Positions 17,132 through 25,799 of a DNA stretch of 64,000 nt are shown here, in pieces; position 1 is the stretch's first letter; every line of letters starts with the position of its first letter. The DNA comes from Desulfobaccales bacterium. GTDB lineage: Bacteria; Desulfobacterota; Desulfobaccia; Desulfobaccales; 0-14-0-80-60-11. Made by a program: the position numbers and the translations under genes. Location of the stretch: positions 17,319 to 81,318 of the forward strand of contig JBBFLF010000013.1 of assembly GCA_037481655.1 (NCBI GenBank), written 5' to 3'. Below the pieces are notes generated by a model. That model ran no database searches, had not been told where the DNA came from, and saw only the letters and a program-made list of their open reading frames with translations.

Positions 17132-18115
17132 CTATTCTTCAGGTGGGGTCACGGCTTCCCAGGCCAGTTTGGCGGCGCCCAGGAGCCCCGCGTCGTCTCC
17201 CAGTTGGGCGGGCACGATGCTCATGGCGGCGGGAGGGAACATGGTGAGGCGTCTATGGAGCTCTTCCATGAGGGGCAGATGGAAGAGTTCCCAGGCCCGG
17301 GAGAAGCGCCCGCCCAGGACGACCCGGGACAGCCCCAAAAGGTGCACCACATTGGCGATGGCCACTCCCAGGGCCTTGCCCACCCGCTCAAAGGCCCTGA
17401 GGGCCAAAGGGTCGCTCATGCGGGCCGCCACCACCAGGGTTTCGCCGTCGATGGCTTCCGGGTCTTTTTCATACAGGTCCGACAGCCAGGAGGAGGTGCC
17501 TTCCGCCAGTTGGTCTTTGACGTATTGCACCGTCCAGGAGGCGGAGGCCAGGGTCTCGAGACACCCCCGGTTGCCGCAGTGGCACTTTTTGCCGTCCGGG
17601 TCGATGGTCATGTGGCCGATCTCGCCGGCGGTGCCGGCGGTGCCGGACCAGAGGCGGCCGTTCAGGATGAGGCCACCGCCCACCCCGGTGCCCAGGGTGA
17701 TGCCCAGCATCTGGGGGTAGCCCTGTCCGGCCCCCACCCAGTATTCCCCCAGGGCGAAGAGATTGGCGTCGTTTTCCAGGCGCAGGGGCCAAGGCAGGAG
17801 AGGACTGAGGCTGGGAATGAGGGGGCAGGCATTAAGGGCCGGGACATTGGGGGAGAAGGCCACCATGCCCTCCTCGGGGAGGACCCGGCCCGGCACCCCC
17901 AACCCGGCGGCCAGGACCTCCACGCCCTGGCGATCCGCCTCCCGGGCAGTGGCCAGAAACTCCGCCACCAAGGTGCTCAGCAGCACCTCCTGGTCCGGCA
18001 TGCTGGCGGTGGCCCGTTCCCAGCGCTGAAGGATGCGGCCGGTGCCGCTCACCAGGGCCCAGCGCATGTTGGTGCCGCCCAGGTCCAGGGCGATGACCGC
18101 GGCCTCTTTAGCCAT
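17132..18115 (-). CDS. ROK family sugar kinase (glucokinase-like)
   Basis: ATP-dependent sugar kinase of 327 residues. It has the ATP phosphate loop DLGGTNMRW at the N-terminus, the catalytic ENDANLFALGE segment, the GTGVGGGLI loop, and the ROK signature with zinc ligands (GHMTIDPDGKKCHCGNRGCLE). It lacks an N-terminal winged helix, so it is an enzyme rather than a repressor. Glucose is the most likely substrate but is not proven by sequence. It overlaps the Sua5 gene by eight bases. Confidence 0.9.
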   Translation of the reverse strand: MAKEAAVIALDLGGTNMRWALVSGTGRILQRWERATASMPDQEVLLSTLVAEFLATAREADRQGVEVLAAGLGVPGRVLPEEGMVAFSPNVPALNACPLIPSLSPLLPWPLRLENDANLFALGEYWVGAGQGYPQMLGITLGTGVGGGLILNGRLWSGTAGTAGEIGHMTIDPDGKKCHCGNRGCLETLASASWTVQYVKDQLAEGTSSWLSDLYEKDPEAIDGETLVVAARMSDPLALRAFERVGKALGVAIANVVHLLGLSRVVLGGRFSRAWELFHLPLMEELHRRLTMFPPAAMSIVPAQLGDDAGLLGAAKLAWEAVTPPEE

Positions 18116-18767
18116 GTGCCTCTCCCGCTGCGGCCAGATCCGGCAGCAGCTCCCTGAGCTCCTCCAGGCTTATCGCGCCTGGGCGCACCAGCCGGGGCGG
18201 CCGGGTGGTGAGGTCCACCACCGTGGAGGGCAGCCCCCCGGGGCAGGGGCCATCATCCAGGATGCCGTCCAGCTTGCTTCCCAGGGCCTGAGCCACCTCC
18301 TGGGCGGTGCAGGCCGGCGGCTCCCCGGCCCGGTTGGCACTGGTGCCGGTGAGGGGGAGGTCCAGGGCCCTAAGCAGGGCCAGGGTGGCCCGCTGCCGGG
18401 GCTGGCGCACCCCCACGGTGCCGGTGCCCCCGGTGATCAGGGGCGGAAGCTCCGGCCGCGCCGGCAAAATCAAGGTCAGCGGGCCCGGCCAGAAACACTC
18501 TATGAGGCGCACCGCCACTGGGGGAATGGCATCGGCCACCTCCGCCACCCGTCCTAAGTCGGCCACCAAAAGCAGGATGGGCTTGTCCGGGGGCCGTTCC
18601 TTGACTGCAAACAGGCGCCGGAGGGCCTCAGTCCGAAAGGGATGGCAGGCCAGGGCGTAAAAGGTCTCCGTGGGCACCGCCAGCAGCCCATCGGCCTCCA
18701 ATATCTCCCGGGCTTCCTGAAAAAATGGCTCCGCAGTCTGGGGCTGCCAAGGCCACATCCGGCACAT
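18108..18767 (-). CDS. L-threonylcarbamoyladenylate synthase (Sua5/YrdC/YwlC)
   Basis: Makes threonylcarbamoyl-AMP from threonine, bicarbonate and ATP for the t6A37 modification of tRNA. The 219-residue product is a YrdC-like single domain: PTETFYALAC, the KxR...KP motif (VKERPPDKPI) and the SxxN motif (GTSANRAGEPP) are all present. There is no C-terminal Sua5 extension. The start could be either of two nearby methionines (18767 or 18758). Confidence 0.92.
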   Translation of the reverse strand: MCRMWPWQPQTAEPFFQEAREILEADGLLAVPTETFYALACHPFRTEALRRLFAVKERPPDKPILLLVADLGRVAEVADAIPPVAVRLIECFWPGPLTLILPARPELPPLITGGTGTVGVRQPRQRATLALLRALDLPLTGTSANRAGEPPACTAQEVAQALGSKLDGILDDGPCPGGLPSTVVDLTTRPPRLVRPGAISLEELRELLPDLAAAGEAHG

Positions 18768-18850
18768 CGCTGTATCATATCCCGCCCGCCCCCTCCTGAC
18801 AAGGCCGCCGGCGATTTTCCCCGCCTCTCTGTCCTTGAGGCCCGGCGACC

Positions 18851-19837
18851 TCAGGCGTGATTGCGCAGCTGTAGCTCCAGGGGGTGGGGATTCAGGTAAT
18901 ACTGGGTCATAAGATATGGCTGGCTGTATTTGCGGACGTAATGGTTGATGAGGGTCACCGGCACGATGAGGGGAAGCAGGCCCGCATGATAGTGGCCGAT
19001 GATCTCCAGAAGCTCCTGCTTTTCCTCGGCGGAGAGCTCCTTTTTGAAATAGCCCATGAGATGGTGCAGCACATTGGTGTTCTTTTTGATGGTGGTCTTA
19101 AGGCGCAAGGCCTCCAAAAGCAGCCGCTGATAGCGCTCAAAGACGTCAGCGAGGGGGAGCTCCCGCACCTTGGCCACCAACTGCCCCATCTCCCGGAGAT
19201 GCTTGGGACTGTGGGCCATCAGGAGCAGCTTATGGCGGGTATGGAAATCCACCAGGGCGGCGGCGCTCTGGCCCTGAGCCAGACATTCCCGCCAGCGCTT
19301 CAAGGTGAAGATGGCCTCGATGAAGGTCTCCCGGAGCTTGGGGTCATGGAGCCGGCCCTCCTCTTCCACCGGCAGGAGGGGAAAGTGCTCCATGAAGACC
19401 CGGGCGAACATCCCCACCCCGGTCTTGCTGGGCATGCCCTGGGAGGTATAGACCTTGACCCGCTCCATGCCGCTGGAGGGGGAGTCGCTTTTGAAGATGA
19501 AACCGCACAGCTCCTCTTTTTCCAGCTCCGCCACCCGGCGGCGGGCCCACGTTAGCATCCGCTCGGTATGGTCAATGCCGCTGCGCACCGTCACCAGCCG
19601 GGGGTGGTGGGGATCCCCCACCAGGCGCATGGCCTCCCGGGGCACCGGCAGGCCGCACTCCACCTCCGGGCAGACCGGGACAAATTCCACAAACTTTCCC
19701 AGGGTGTCCACGATGAAGCGGTCCAGCTTGTGGCCGCCGTCGTAGCGCACCGGCTGCCCCAGGAGGCAGGCGCTGATGCCTAAGCGTATCTTGCCGGCTT
19801 CCGAAACCGTCATGGCAGGACTTTGTGTATCGTTCAT
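18851..19837 (-). CDS. DUF523 / DUF1722 (YbgA-type) two-domain protein
   Basis: A 328-residue cytoplasmic protein. Residues about 15-160 are DUF523 (LGISACLLGQPVRYDGGHK, VCPEVECGLPVPRE, FKSDSPSSG with several conserved cysteines); the remainder is the helical DUF1722/YbgA domain (HKLLLMAHSPKHLREMG, NVLHHLMGYFKK). The combined architecture is widespread. DUF523 domains have been linked to 2-thiouracil desulfurisation, but the role of this fusion is not settled. Start is uncertain: ATGs at 19849 and 19837, neither with a good ribosome site; a TATAAT overlaps the first. Confidence 0.85.
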   Translation of the reverse strand: MNDTQSPAMTVSEAGKIRLGISACLLGQPVRYDGGHKLDRFIVDTLGKFVEFVPVCPEVECGLPVPREAMRLVGDPHHPRLVTVRSGIDHTERMLTWARRRVAELEKEELCGFIFKSDSPSSGMERVKVYTSQGMPSKTGVGMFARVFMEHFPLLPVEEEGRLHDPKLRETFIEAIFTLKRWRECLAQGQSAAALVDFHTRHKLLLMAHSPKHLREMGQLVAKVRELPLADVFERYQRLLLEALRLKTTIKKNTNVLHHLMGYFKKELSAEEKQELLEIIGHYHAGLLPLIVPVTLINHYVRKYSQPYLMTQYYLNPHPLELQLRNHA

Positions 19838-20025
19838 CATGAATATCATTATACCCGCTTTTCCCGACTGGGGTGAGAAAGCCGGGACTCAGGCGGTCTT
19901 TGGCCTTGCAGCGCACTAAAGTCGATGATAAGGTGACCCAGGAACAGGGATGGGGGGAGGGGGAAAGGCTCCGCCTCCCTCCACCTCTTCCTTGGCTTTA
20001 GGCTGACATCACATGCAGGGTGAGG

Positions 20026-21153
20026 ATGAACCGACGCCTGGATTTCATTGACCTCAAAGCCCAGCAGGAGCGCTTGCGGCCGCAGCTCCTGGAGCGCCTC
20101 ACCCGCGTCCTGGAACACGGGCAGTATATCCTCGGGCCCGAAGTCTTTGATCTGGAAGAGCGCCTGGCCGCTTATGTGGGGGTCAAACACGCCGTCACCT
20201 GCGCCTCGGGCACCGACGCCCTGCTCATGACCCTGATGGCCTGGGGGATCGGCCCTGGCGACGCAGTCTTCACCACCCCTTTCACCTTCGTGGCCACCCT
20301 GGAGGTCATCTGTCTCGTGGGGGCCACCCCGGTCCTGGTGGATATCGACCCCCGGACCTACAACCTGGACCCTCAGGCCCTGGAAGCAACGCTGGCAGAC
20401 TTCGGGCGTAGCCCCCGCACCTCGGGCTTGCGGCCCCGGGCCGTCATCCCCGTGGACCTTTTCGGGCAGCCGGCGGACTACGAGCGGATCAACGCCCTGG
20501 CGGCCCGCCAGGGGCTGCTGGTGTTGGAGGACGCCGCCCAGTCCTTCGGGGCGGAGTATCAGGGGAAAAAGGCCGGGGCTTTGGCCCACGCTGCGGCCAC
20601 TTCCTTTTTCCCCGCCAAGCCCTTAGGGGGCTATGGCGACGGCGGCGCCATCTTCACCGACGAGGACGAGCTGGCGGAAATTCTCCGCTCCATCCGGGTG
20701 CACGGCCAGGGCCGCCATCGCTATGAGCACGTGCGCCTGGGACTCAACGGCCGCCTGGACACCCTCCAGGCGGCGGTGCTGCTCTGCAAGCTGGAGATCT
20801 TCCCCGAGGAGGTGGCCCGGCGTCAGGAAGTGGCGGAGCGCTATTCCCAGGCCTTGGCGGGCGCCTTTACCGTCCCCTATGTGGCCGACGGGTGCCGTTC
20901 GGTGTGGGCCCAGTACTCCCTTCAGAGCCCCCGGCGGGAGGAGTTCCGGGCCCGGCTGGAGGCGGCGGGCATCCCCACCGCGGTATACTACCCCCTGCCT
21001 TTGCATCTACAGCCGGCCTATGCGTTTTTGGGCTACCGGGCCGGCGATTTCCCGGTGAGCGAGGCGGTGGCCCAGCGCATCTTCAGCCTCCCCATGCACC
21101 CTTATCTCTCTTTGTCAGACCAGGACCGCATCATCCAGCTTCTCCTTGCCTGA
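20026..21153 (+). CDS. DegT/DnrJ/EryC1/StrS aminotransferase (WbpE/WlbE-like)
   Basis: PLP-dependent aminotransferase of 375 residues for nucleotide-sugar synthesis. The N-terminus RLDFIDLKAQQERLRPQLLERL is typical of the WbpE/WlbC branch that aminates UDP-3-keto sugars. The cofactor lysine lies in SFFPAKPLGGYGDGGAI, with CASGTDALLMTL and VLEDAAQSFGAEYQGKKAG upstream. ATG at 20026 follows an AGGGTGAGG. It precedes a secreted beta-helix protein; together with rfbB and the other DegT gene it points to surface polysaccharide production. Confidence 0.9.
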   Translation: MNRRLDFIDLKAQQERLRPQLLERLTRVLEHGQYILGPEVFDLEERLAAYVGVKHAVTCASGTDALLMTLMAWGIGPGDAVFTTPFTFVATLEVICLVGATPVLVDIDPRTYNLDPQALEATLADFGRSPRTSGLRPRAVIPVDLFGQPADYERINALAARQGLLVLEDAAQSFGAEYQGKKAGALAHAAATSFFPAKPLGGYGDGGAIFTDEDELAEILRSIRVHGQGRHRYEHVRLGLNGRLDTLQAAVLLCKLEIFPEEVARRQEVAERYSQALAGAFTVPYVADGCRSVWAQYSLQSPRREEFRARLEAAGIPTAVYYPLPLHLQPAYAFLGYRAGDFPVSEAVAQRIFSLPMHPYLSLSDQDRIIQLLLA

Positions 21154-21336
21154 CCATCCCCCGGACACGGTTTCCTGCGGCGCTGAGCGGTTGTGTGCCA
21201 CGTGTCCCTCCCGTGCTGGAGTGTTTTGCCGCTTTGGGGTATCTCTCCCCCAGAATCCGGCCTGCCAGTGAGACCCCGTTCGGCTGGGGAAGCGGGGAAT
21301 GGCCGGAAAAAGCGGAATCTCAGGGGGAGACAAGAG

Positions 21337-23196
21337 ATGAGCAGAAAGATGATGGTGTGCCTGATGTGTTTCGCCCTGCTGGGGGCGGCCATGGCTGAAG
21401 CCGGGGTGAAGACCAGCAACCAGTTTTTCTACAAGCCGAGCCTCGGGGCCAGGGGCACGGCAGAGATGAGCCAGTTCGACGCCGGCCTGGACCTGGTGGA
21501 CGCCCACCTGGGCAAATACAAGACTCTGGGAGATCCGGGTTATGAGACCCTGGCCGCGGCCTTGAGCACCATCGGTTCCACCCCGGTGAGCCTAGTCATC
21601 CCGGCGGGCACGGTGAACATCACCGCCAACACCACCATCCCGGCCAACGTCCACCTGGTGGTGCAGCGGGGAGGGATCTTCAACATTGCCAACGGCGTCA
21701 CCCTGACCATCAATGGGCCGCTGACCGCCGGCCTGTACCAAATCTTTGCCTTAACCGGCACAGGAAAGGCCTCGTTTGCCGATGGCACCGTCAAAGAGGT
21801 ATACCCCCAATGGTGGGGGGCCAAGGGAGATGGCACCACTGACTGCGCCGCGGCCTTCCAGGCGGCGATAAATGGTCTCGGCTTTACGGGCACCGTGCAC
21901 ATTCCCACCGGGGAATACGTGCTTAATAGCGGCTTGACCCTTTACAAGGGCATTGTATTGCGAGGGGACCGGCCAAGGATGAGGTTCGGGAACCTTTCCT
22001 CCGGAAGCGCCATCACGGTGACTGGGGGCAAATCCGGCGGACCGCTCGGCCTTAACACTGGTGTTTATTTGGCCATGGAGAACCTGCGGCTGGTGGCCGA
22101 CGGCACCTACACGGCAGGCAACTATAAGGCAGGGGTTCATGGGGTCTATATTACCAACCAAGAAATGACCTTCCGCAACCTGGAAATCTGTGGGTTTGAC
22201 CAGGCTGTTAAAATGACTAATGGCGCATATTGCATCAACTTTCACGACTCGTCTTTCCGCTTTAACAATTATGGTATTTATATTGATTGCACGGAAACAG
22301 TTCCGCGCATATTCTTCAGCGGGTGCGCCATTTCAAATAATAATTATGGCATCTATAACAAATTAGGTGTAACCACTTTATCCAATTGTAATTTCGATTA
22401 CAACCTGCGGGGTCATGTGGCTGGCAATGAGACCAGAGTTTCTGGCTTCATTGCCGCAACCCTCAATTTCATCTCGACCCACTTTGAAAACTTGTCATCC
22501 TACTCCCCTCCACAGACGTACTACCGTATCAACAATTCAAATGGCGATATGGTTTTGATCAACTGTCAGTTAACTGATGACGTCTCTGCTTACCCCGTCA
22601 TCAACAATAATTCGGGAATTCTGGATCTAGAAAATTGTCATTTCCGGATGCCCGAGGGAAAATACCTTATCAATGGCGGCCTGGTTAGGGTAAAGAATTC
22701 CTTTTACCAGGATACCACCGAAAACCGGGCCAGATTTTCCCGCCAACACTCCGGAATTTATAACAACGGTTTTGAGACCGGCGACCTCACGGGCTGGACC
22801 ATGGATGTGGGCAGCCAGGGAGTAGTGATCAACACCGACAAGTATGACGGTAGCTATTGCCTGCGATTGACCAGAACCAGCTCGACGGCGGGAACGGAAG
22901 TCGTGAGCCAACGAAACCCCATCCCCGCGGGCGCAAACGAACTCAACCTGAGCGTTTTCTACAAAAACACGCAAAATGAAATATCCTGGAATGACATCAA
23001 ATTTTACAATGCCAGTGGCAACGAAGTCGGCTCGGCCTCCCTTTCTCTTCTGGGGAATGTCACCAACTGGACCAAGGCCAAAGGAAACTACCTGGTGCCG
23101 GTGGGAGCCGTTAGCTTTACCGTGCGGTTCAAAGTGACCTCAGCTTGGAATGGCACCTACCTGTTCATCGATGAAGTGTATGCTCATTGGAAATAA
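21337..23196 (+). CDS. secreted right-handed beta-helix (pectate-lyase-fold) protein
   Basis: A 619-residue exported protein. Residues 1-21 are a signal peptide ending near AEAG. Residues about 145-190 (VYPQWWGAKGDGTTDCAAAFQAAIN) are the pectate_lyase_3 signature, followed by a run of short parallel-beta coils with NNYGIY-type asparagine ladders, and a C-terminal jelly roll (about 460-619, starting NNGFETGDLTGW) that resembles a carbohydrate-binding module. GGGGGAGA precedes the ATG. It may degrade or bind a surface polysaccharide, as phage tail-spike-like folds do; catalytic residues are not evident. The middle third (22150-22700) is clearly lower in GC than the ends. A terminator follows. 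Confidence 0.82.
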   Translation: MSRKMMVCLMCFALLGAAMAEAGVKTSNQFFYKPSLGARGTAEMSQFDAGLDLVDAHLGKYKTLGDPGYETLAAALSTIGSTPVSLVIPAGTVNITANTTIPANVHLVVQRGGIFNIANGVTLTINGPLTAGLYQIFALTGTGKASFADGTVKEVYPQWWGAKGDGTTDCAAAFQAAINGLGFTGTVHIPTGEYVLNSGLTLYKGIVLRGDRPRMRFGNLSSGSAITVTGGKSGGPLGLNTGVYLAMENLRLVADGTYTAGNYKAGVHGVYITNQEMTFRNLEICGFDQAVKMTNGAYCINFHDSSFRFNNYGIYIDCTETVPRIFFSGCAISNNNYGIYNKLGVTTLSNCNFDYNLRGHVAGNETRVSGFIAATLNFISTHFENLSSYSPPQTYYRINNSNGDMVLINCQLTDDVSAYPVINNNSGILDLENCHFRMPEGKYLINGGLVRVKNSFYQDTTENRARFSRQHSGIYNNGFETGDLTGWTMDVGSQGVVINTDKYDGSYCLRLTRTSSTAGTEVVSQRNPIPAGANELNLSVFYKNTQNEISWNDIKFYNASGNEVGSASLSLLGNVTNWTKAKGNYLVPVGAVSFTVRFKVTSAWNGTYLFIDEVYAHWK

Positions 23197-23332
23197 GAAA
23201 ATCGCCGGCTTATGGGTGCTGACCTCGGGAGGATTTTCGATTAGTCCTTATTGTCGGGTCAACCTGTTACCCGGTTAAATCCTCTGAGTCCACGAAGCGG
23301 CCAAACTTGACCGCAAGCTATAAATTGGGGAG

Positions 23333-23372
23333 CGGTGGGAGCTCGGGCTTAAGTCCGGGCTCCCACCGTTTT
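23333..23372 (+). terminator. rho-independent terminator
   Basis: CGGTGGGAGCTCGG (23333-23346) pairs with CCGGGCTCCCACCG (23355-23368, one mismatch) across an eight-base loop, followed by TTTTC. It lies 137 bases downstream of the beta-helix gene and is the likely transcript end. Confidence 0.8.
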
Positions 23373-23491
23373 CATTAGCCCTTGCCCCGCAGCTTGACTT
23401 TCGGACCCCTAAATGCTTTATGCTTATTCTGCCACGTTGGCTCATCGCGTCTCCAAGCCCCGTGCGGGGCCGCCGGCGAAAGGAGGAGAAG

Positions 23492-24139
23492 ATGCCCCTT
23501 TGCCCCCGTTGTCAATTGTCCAATCCGGCAGGCCAGAAGGTCTGCCAGGCCTGCGGCGCGCCGCTGACCGGCGGCGGGCCGGAGGCTGAGGCCCCCCTGG
23601 CAGCCCGGGCCGCGGCCCGCTTTCGCCTTCTTCCCTGGGTGGGGGTGCTGGCGAGCCTCGGGGTGGTGGCCTGGCTCCTCTATTCCCTGGGCTATCTCTC
23701 CCCTTGGGCGCCTCCTCCTTCTGCCACCGCCCCTTCTGCGCCGGCCCCGCCAGCCAAAACGCCCCCACCGGCTGCCCCCGCGGCCAGCCTGCCGGAGCAG
23801 GTGCAGGCCCTCTTCAATACCCTGAGGGAGGCCCAGCTCAAAAAGGACCTCACTCTGTTCCTGAGCTGTTACTCCCCCTCCTTCCCGGGCTTGGCGGAGA
23901 AACGCCAGCAGACTCAGAAGGCCTGGGAGGAGTATACTTTTACCAACATGTTTTATTTCCTGGATGAAGTGACCCCTCAGGGCCCCGACCAGGCCAAGGT
24001 GCGGGTCACCTGGGAACTGCAGGCCCAGCCCCGGGCCGGCGATGAGACCCTCACCGCCACCCAAATCTTCCAGGTGGAGCTCAAGCGGGAAGGCGGCGCC
24101 TGGAAGATCGCCGGCCTGAAGGAACTCCCGGCCCCCTAA
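23492..24139 (+). CDS. zinc-ribbon, single-span membrane protein with C-terminal NTF2/SnoaL-like domain
   Basis: A 215-residue protein. Residues 3-22 are a rubredoxin-like zinc ribbon (CPRCQ...CQACGAP), one transmembrane helix spans about residues 48-68 (PWVGVLASLGVVAWLLYSLGYL), a Pro/Ala linker follows, and residues 100-215 resemble an NTF2-like fold (VQALFNTLREAQLKKDLTLFLSCYSPSF...WKIAGLKEL). Function unknown. AGGAGGAG before the ATG at 23492 fixes the start. It precedes the histidine kinase by 235 bases, which hold a 9-bp hairpin (24166-24198). Confidence 0.7.
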   Translation: MPLCPRCQLSNPAGQKVCQACGAPLTGGGPEAEAPLAARAAARFRLLPWVGVLASLGVVAWLLYSLGYLSPWAPPPSATAPSAPAPPAKTPPPAAPAASLPEQVQALFNTLREAQLKKDLTLFLSCYSPSFPGLAEKRQQTQKAWEEYTFTNMFYFLDEVTPQGPDQAKVRVTWELQAQPRAGDETLTATQIFQVELKREGGAWKIAGLKELPAP

Positions 24140-24283
24140 GGAATTTCGTCCTCCTCCACCTCCATCCCCAAGCCACGGCCTTTTGCCAAGGCTTGGGGAA
24201 AGATGGTCTGGCCTCTGTCCCTCCTGGCCGGGCGTCCCCGTTGCCTTCCCCTCCGGGAGGGCTTCGCCCCTTTTGTGCAATTG

Positions 24284-24292
24284 TGGTATAAG
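24284..24292 (+). promoter_or_regulatory. extended -10 promoter candidate for the kinase/regulator pair
   Basis: TGGTATAAG is an extended -10 element (TGN followed by TATAAG), 83 bases before the kinase ATG. No convincing -35 is present, so confidence is low. Confidence 0.3.
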
Positions 24293-24374
24293 CTTAAAGA
24301 GCGAGGCTGGCCCCGGACCCCAAAACGTCCGGTCCCGCCCCCAACATCACTCCCCCGCACCCAAAGAGTTTCTC

Positions 24375-25799
24375 ATGCATCTCAACATCCGCCAGAAGGT
24401 CATCGTCATTTTTGCCGCGGCCATCGTGGTCATCGGACTCATTGCCAGCTATTCCTACTATTACCTGAAAGTCATTGAGGTGAAGCAGCACATTGTGGAG
24501 ATGGCCAATGACCTGAGGGAGATCATCCTGGAGATCAGACGCTATGAAAAAAACTTCCTCCTGTATCATTCCTCCCAGGACTTGCAGGAAAATCTCCATC
24601 AGCTCGATCTGGCCCGTGACACCCTGAAACAGTTTTATCCGGAAGGGGAGACCCTCAGGATCGCCCAATTCCTCCGGCACCTGGAGGCGGAACTCCAGGG
24701 TTACCGGCAACTGATGGAGAAATTCCTCTCCGGGGAGGCCAAGGTGAGCCCCGCCCAGGAAGAGGAGATGCGGGAGCGGGGCAAAAGGCTGGTGGAACTC
24801 TCCCGGGAGCTGGTGATTTTCGAACGGCAGCGCATCCTGGAGATCCTCACCAGCCTGAAGGCCCAACTTTTGAGCGCGGTCTTCTTTTTCGTGCTCAGCG
24901 GCATTTTCCTTACCATCATCATCAGCCGCAAAATCCTCCGCCCCTTAAAGGTCATTGAAAACACCACCCTGAGGATCGCCAAAGGAGATTTTCGGCCCCT
25001 GCCCGTCTTGGAGACCCGGGATGAGACCCAACAGGTGGTGGAGGCCTTCAACCGCATGGTGACTGAGCTCGCCCGGCGCCAGCACCAGTTGGTGGAGTCC
25101 AAAAAGATGTCCTCCCTGGGGATTCTCACCGCGGGCATCGCCCATCAGCTCAACAATCCCTTGAACAACATCTCCACCTCCTGTCAGATCGTGCTGGAGG
25201 AACTGGACGGCGGCCCCAAGGAGCTCTTGCGCAAGATGTTGCACAACATTCAGCAGGAGGTCTTCCGGGCCCGGGATATTGTCAAGGGATTGCTGGAGTT
25301 TTCCCGGGTGCGGGATTTCTCCTTGCATCGGGTGCCCGTGGCCCAGGTGGTGAAGCGGGCCGTGCAGCTCATCTCCAGCCAGGTGCCGCCCCATATCGAC
25401 ATCATTAACGAGGTGCCCGAAGATCTGGTGCTGGAGATCGACCCCCAGCGGCTGCAGGAGGTCTTTCTCAACCTGATCATGAACGCCATCCAGGCCATCC
25501 CTGAGGGGCCCGGCCGCATCCACCTGAAAGCCGAGGCCGACGCCTCCCGAAGGCAGGCGGTCCTCACCGTGTCCGACAACGGCACGGGCATCCCCCCTGA
25601 GGCCCTGGATCAGATCTTTGACCCCTTCTTCACCCTGAAGGAGGAAGGGGTGGGCACCGGCCTGGGTCTGTCCATCGTCTACGGCATCATCGAAAAGCAC
25701 CGGGGCACCATTGAAGTGGAAAGCAAAGTGGGGGAGGGCACCACCTTCATTATCCGCCTGCCCCTGCCGGCGGCTCCGGGGGAGGAGCCCAAGGAATGA
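24375..25799 (+). CDS. membrane sensor histidine kinase (NtrB class)
   Basis: A 474-residue kinase: transmembrane helix about 8-31, a helical periplasmic sensor domain 35-160 with coiled-coil character, a second transmembrane helix about 165-185, HAMP 186-235, dimerisation/phosphoacceptor domain with His257 in AGIAHQLNNPLNNI, and a HATPase domain with the N, G1 (DNGTGIPP) and G2 (GTGLGLSIVYGII) boxes. Partner of the sigma-54 regulator whose ATG overlaps its stop. Signal unknown. Confidence 0.92.
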   Translation: MHLNIRQKVIVIFAAAIVVIGLIASYSYYYLKVIEVKQHIVEMANDLREIILEIRRYEKNFLLYHSSQDLQENLHQLDLARDTLKQFYPEGETLRIAQFLRHLEAELQGYRQLMEKFLSGEAKVSPAQEEEMRERGKRLVELSRELVIFERQRILEILTSLKAQLLSAVFFFVLSGIFLTIIISRKILRPLKVIENTTLRIAKGDFRPLPVLETRDETQQVVEAFNRMVTELARRQHQLVESKKMSSLGILTAGIAHQLNNPLNNISTSCQIVLEELDGGPKELLRKMLHNIQQEVFRARDIVKGLLEFSRVRDFSLHRVPVAQVVKRAVQLISSQVPPHIDIINEVPEDLVLEIDPQRLQEVFLNLIMNAIQAIPEGPGRIHLKAEADASRRQAVLTVSDNGTGIPPEALDQIFDPFFTLKEEGVGTGLGLSIVYGIIEKHRGTIEVESKVGEGTTFIIRLPLPAAPGEEPKE

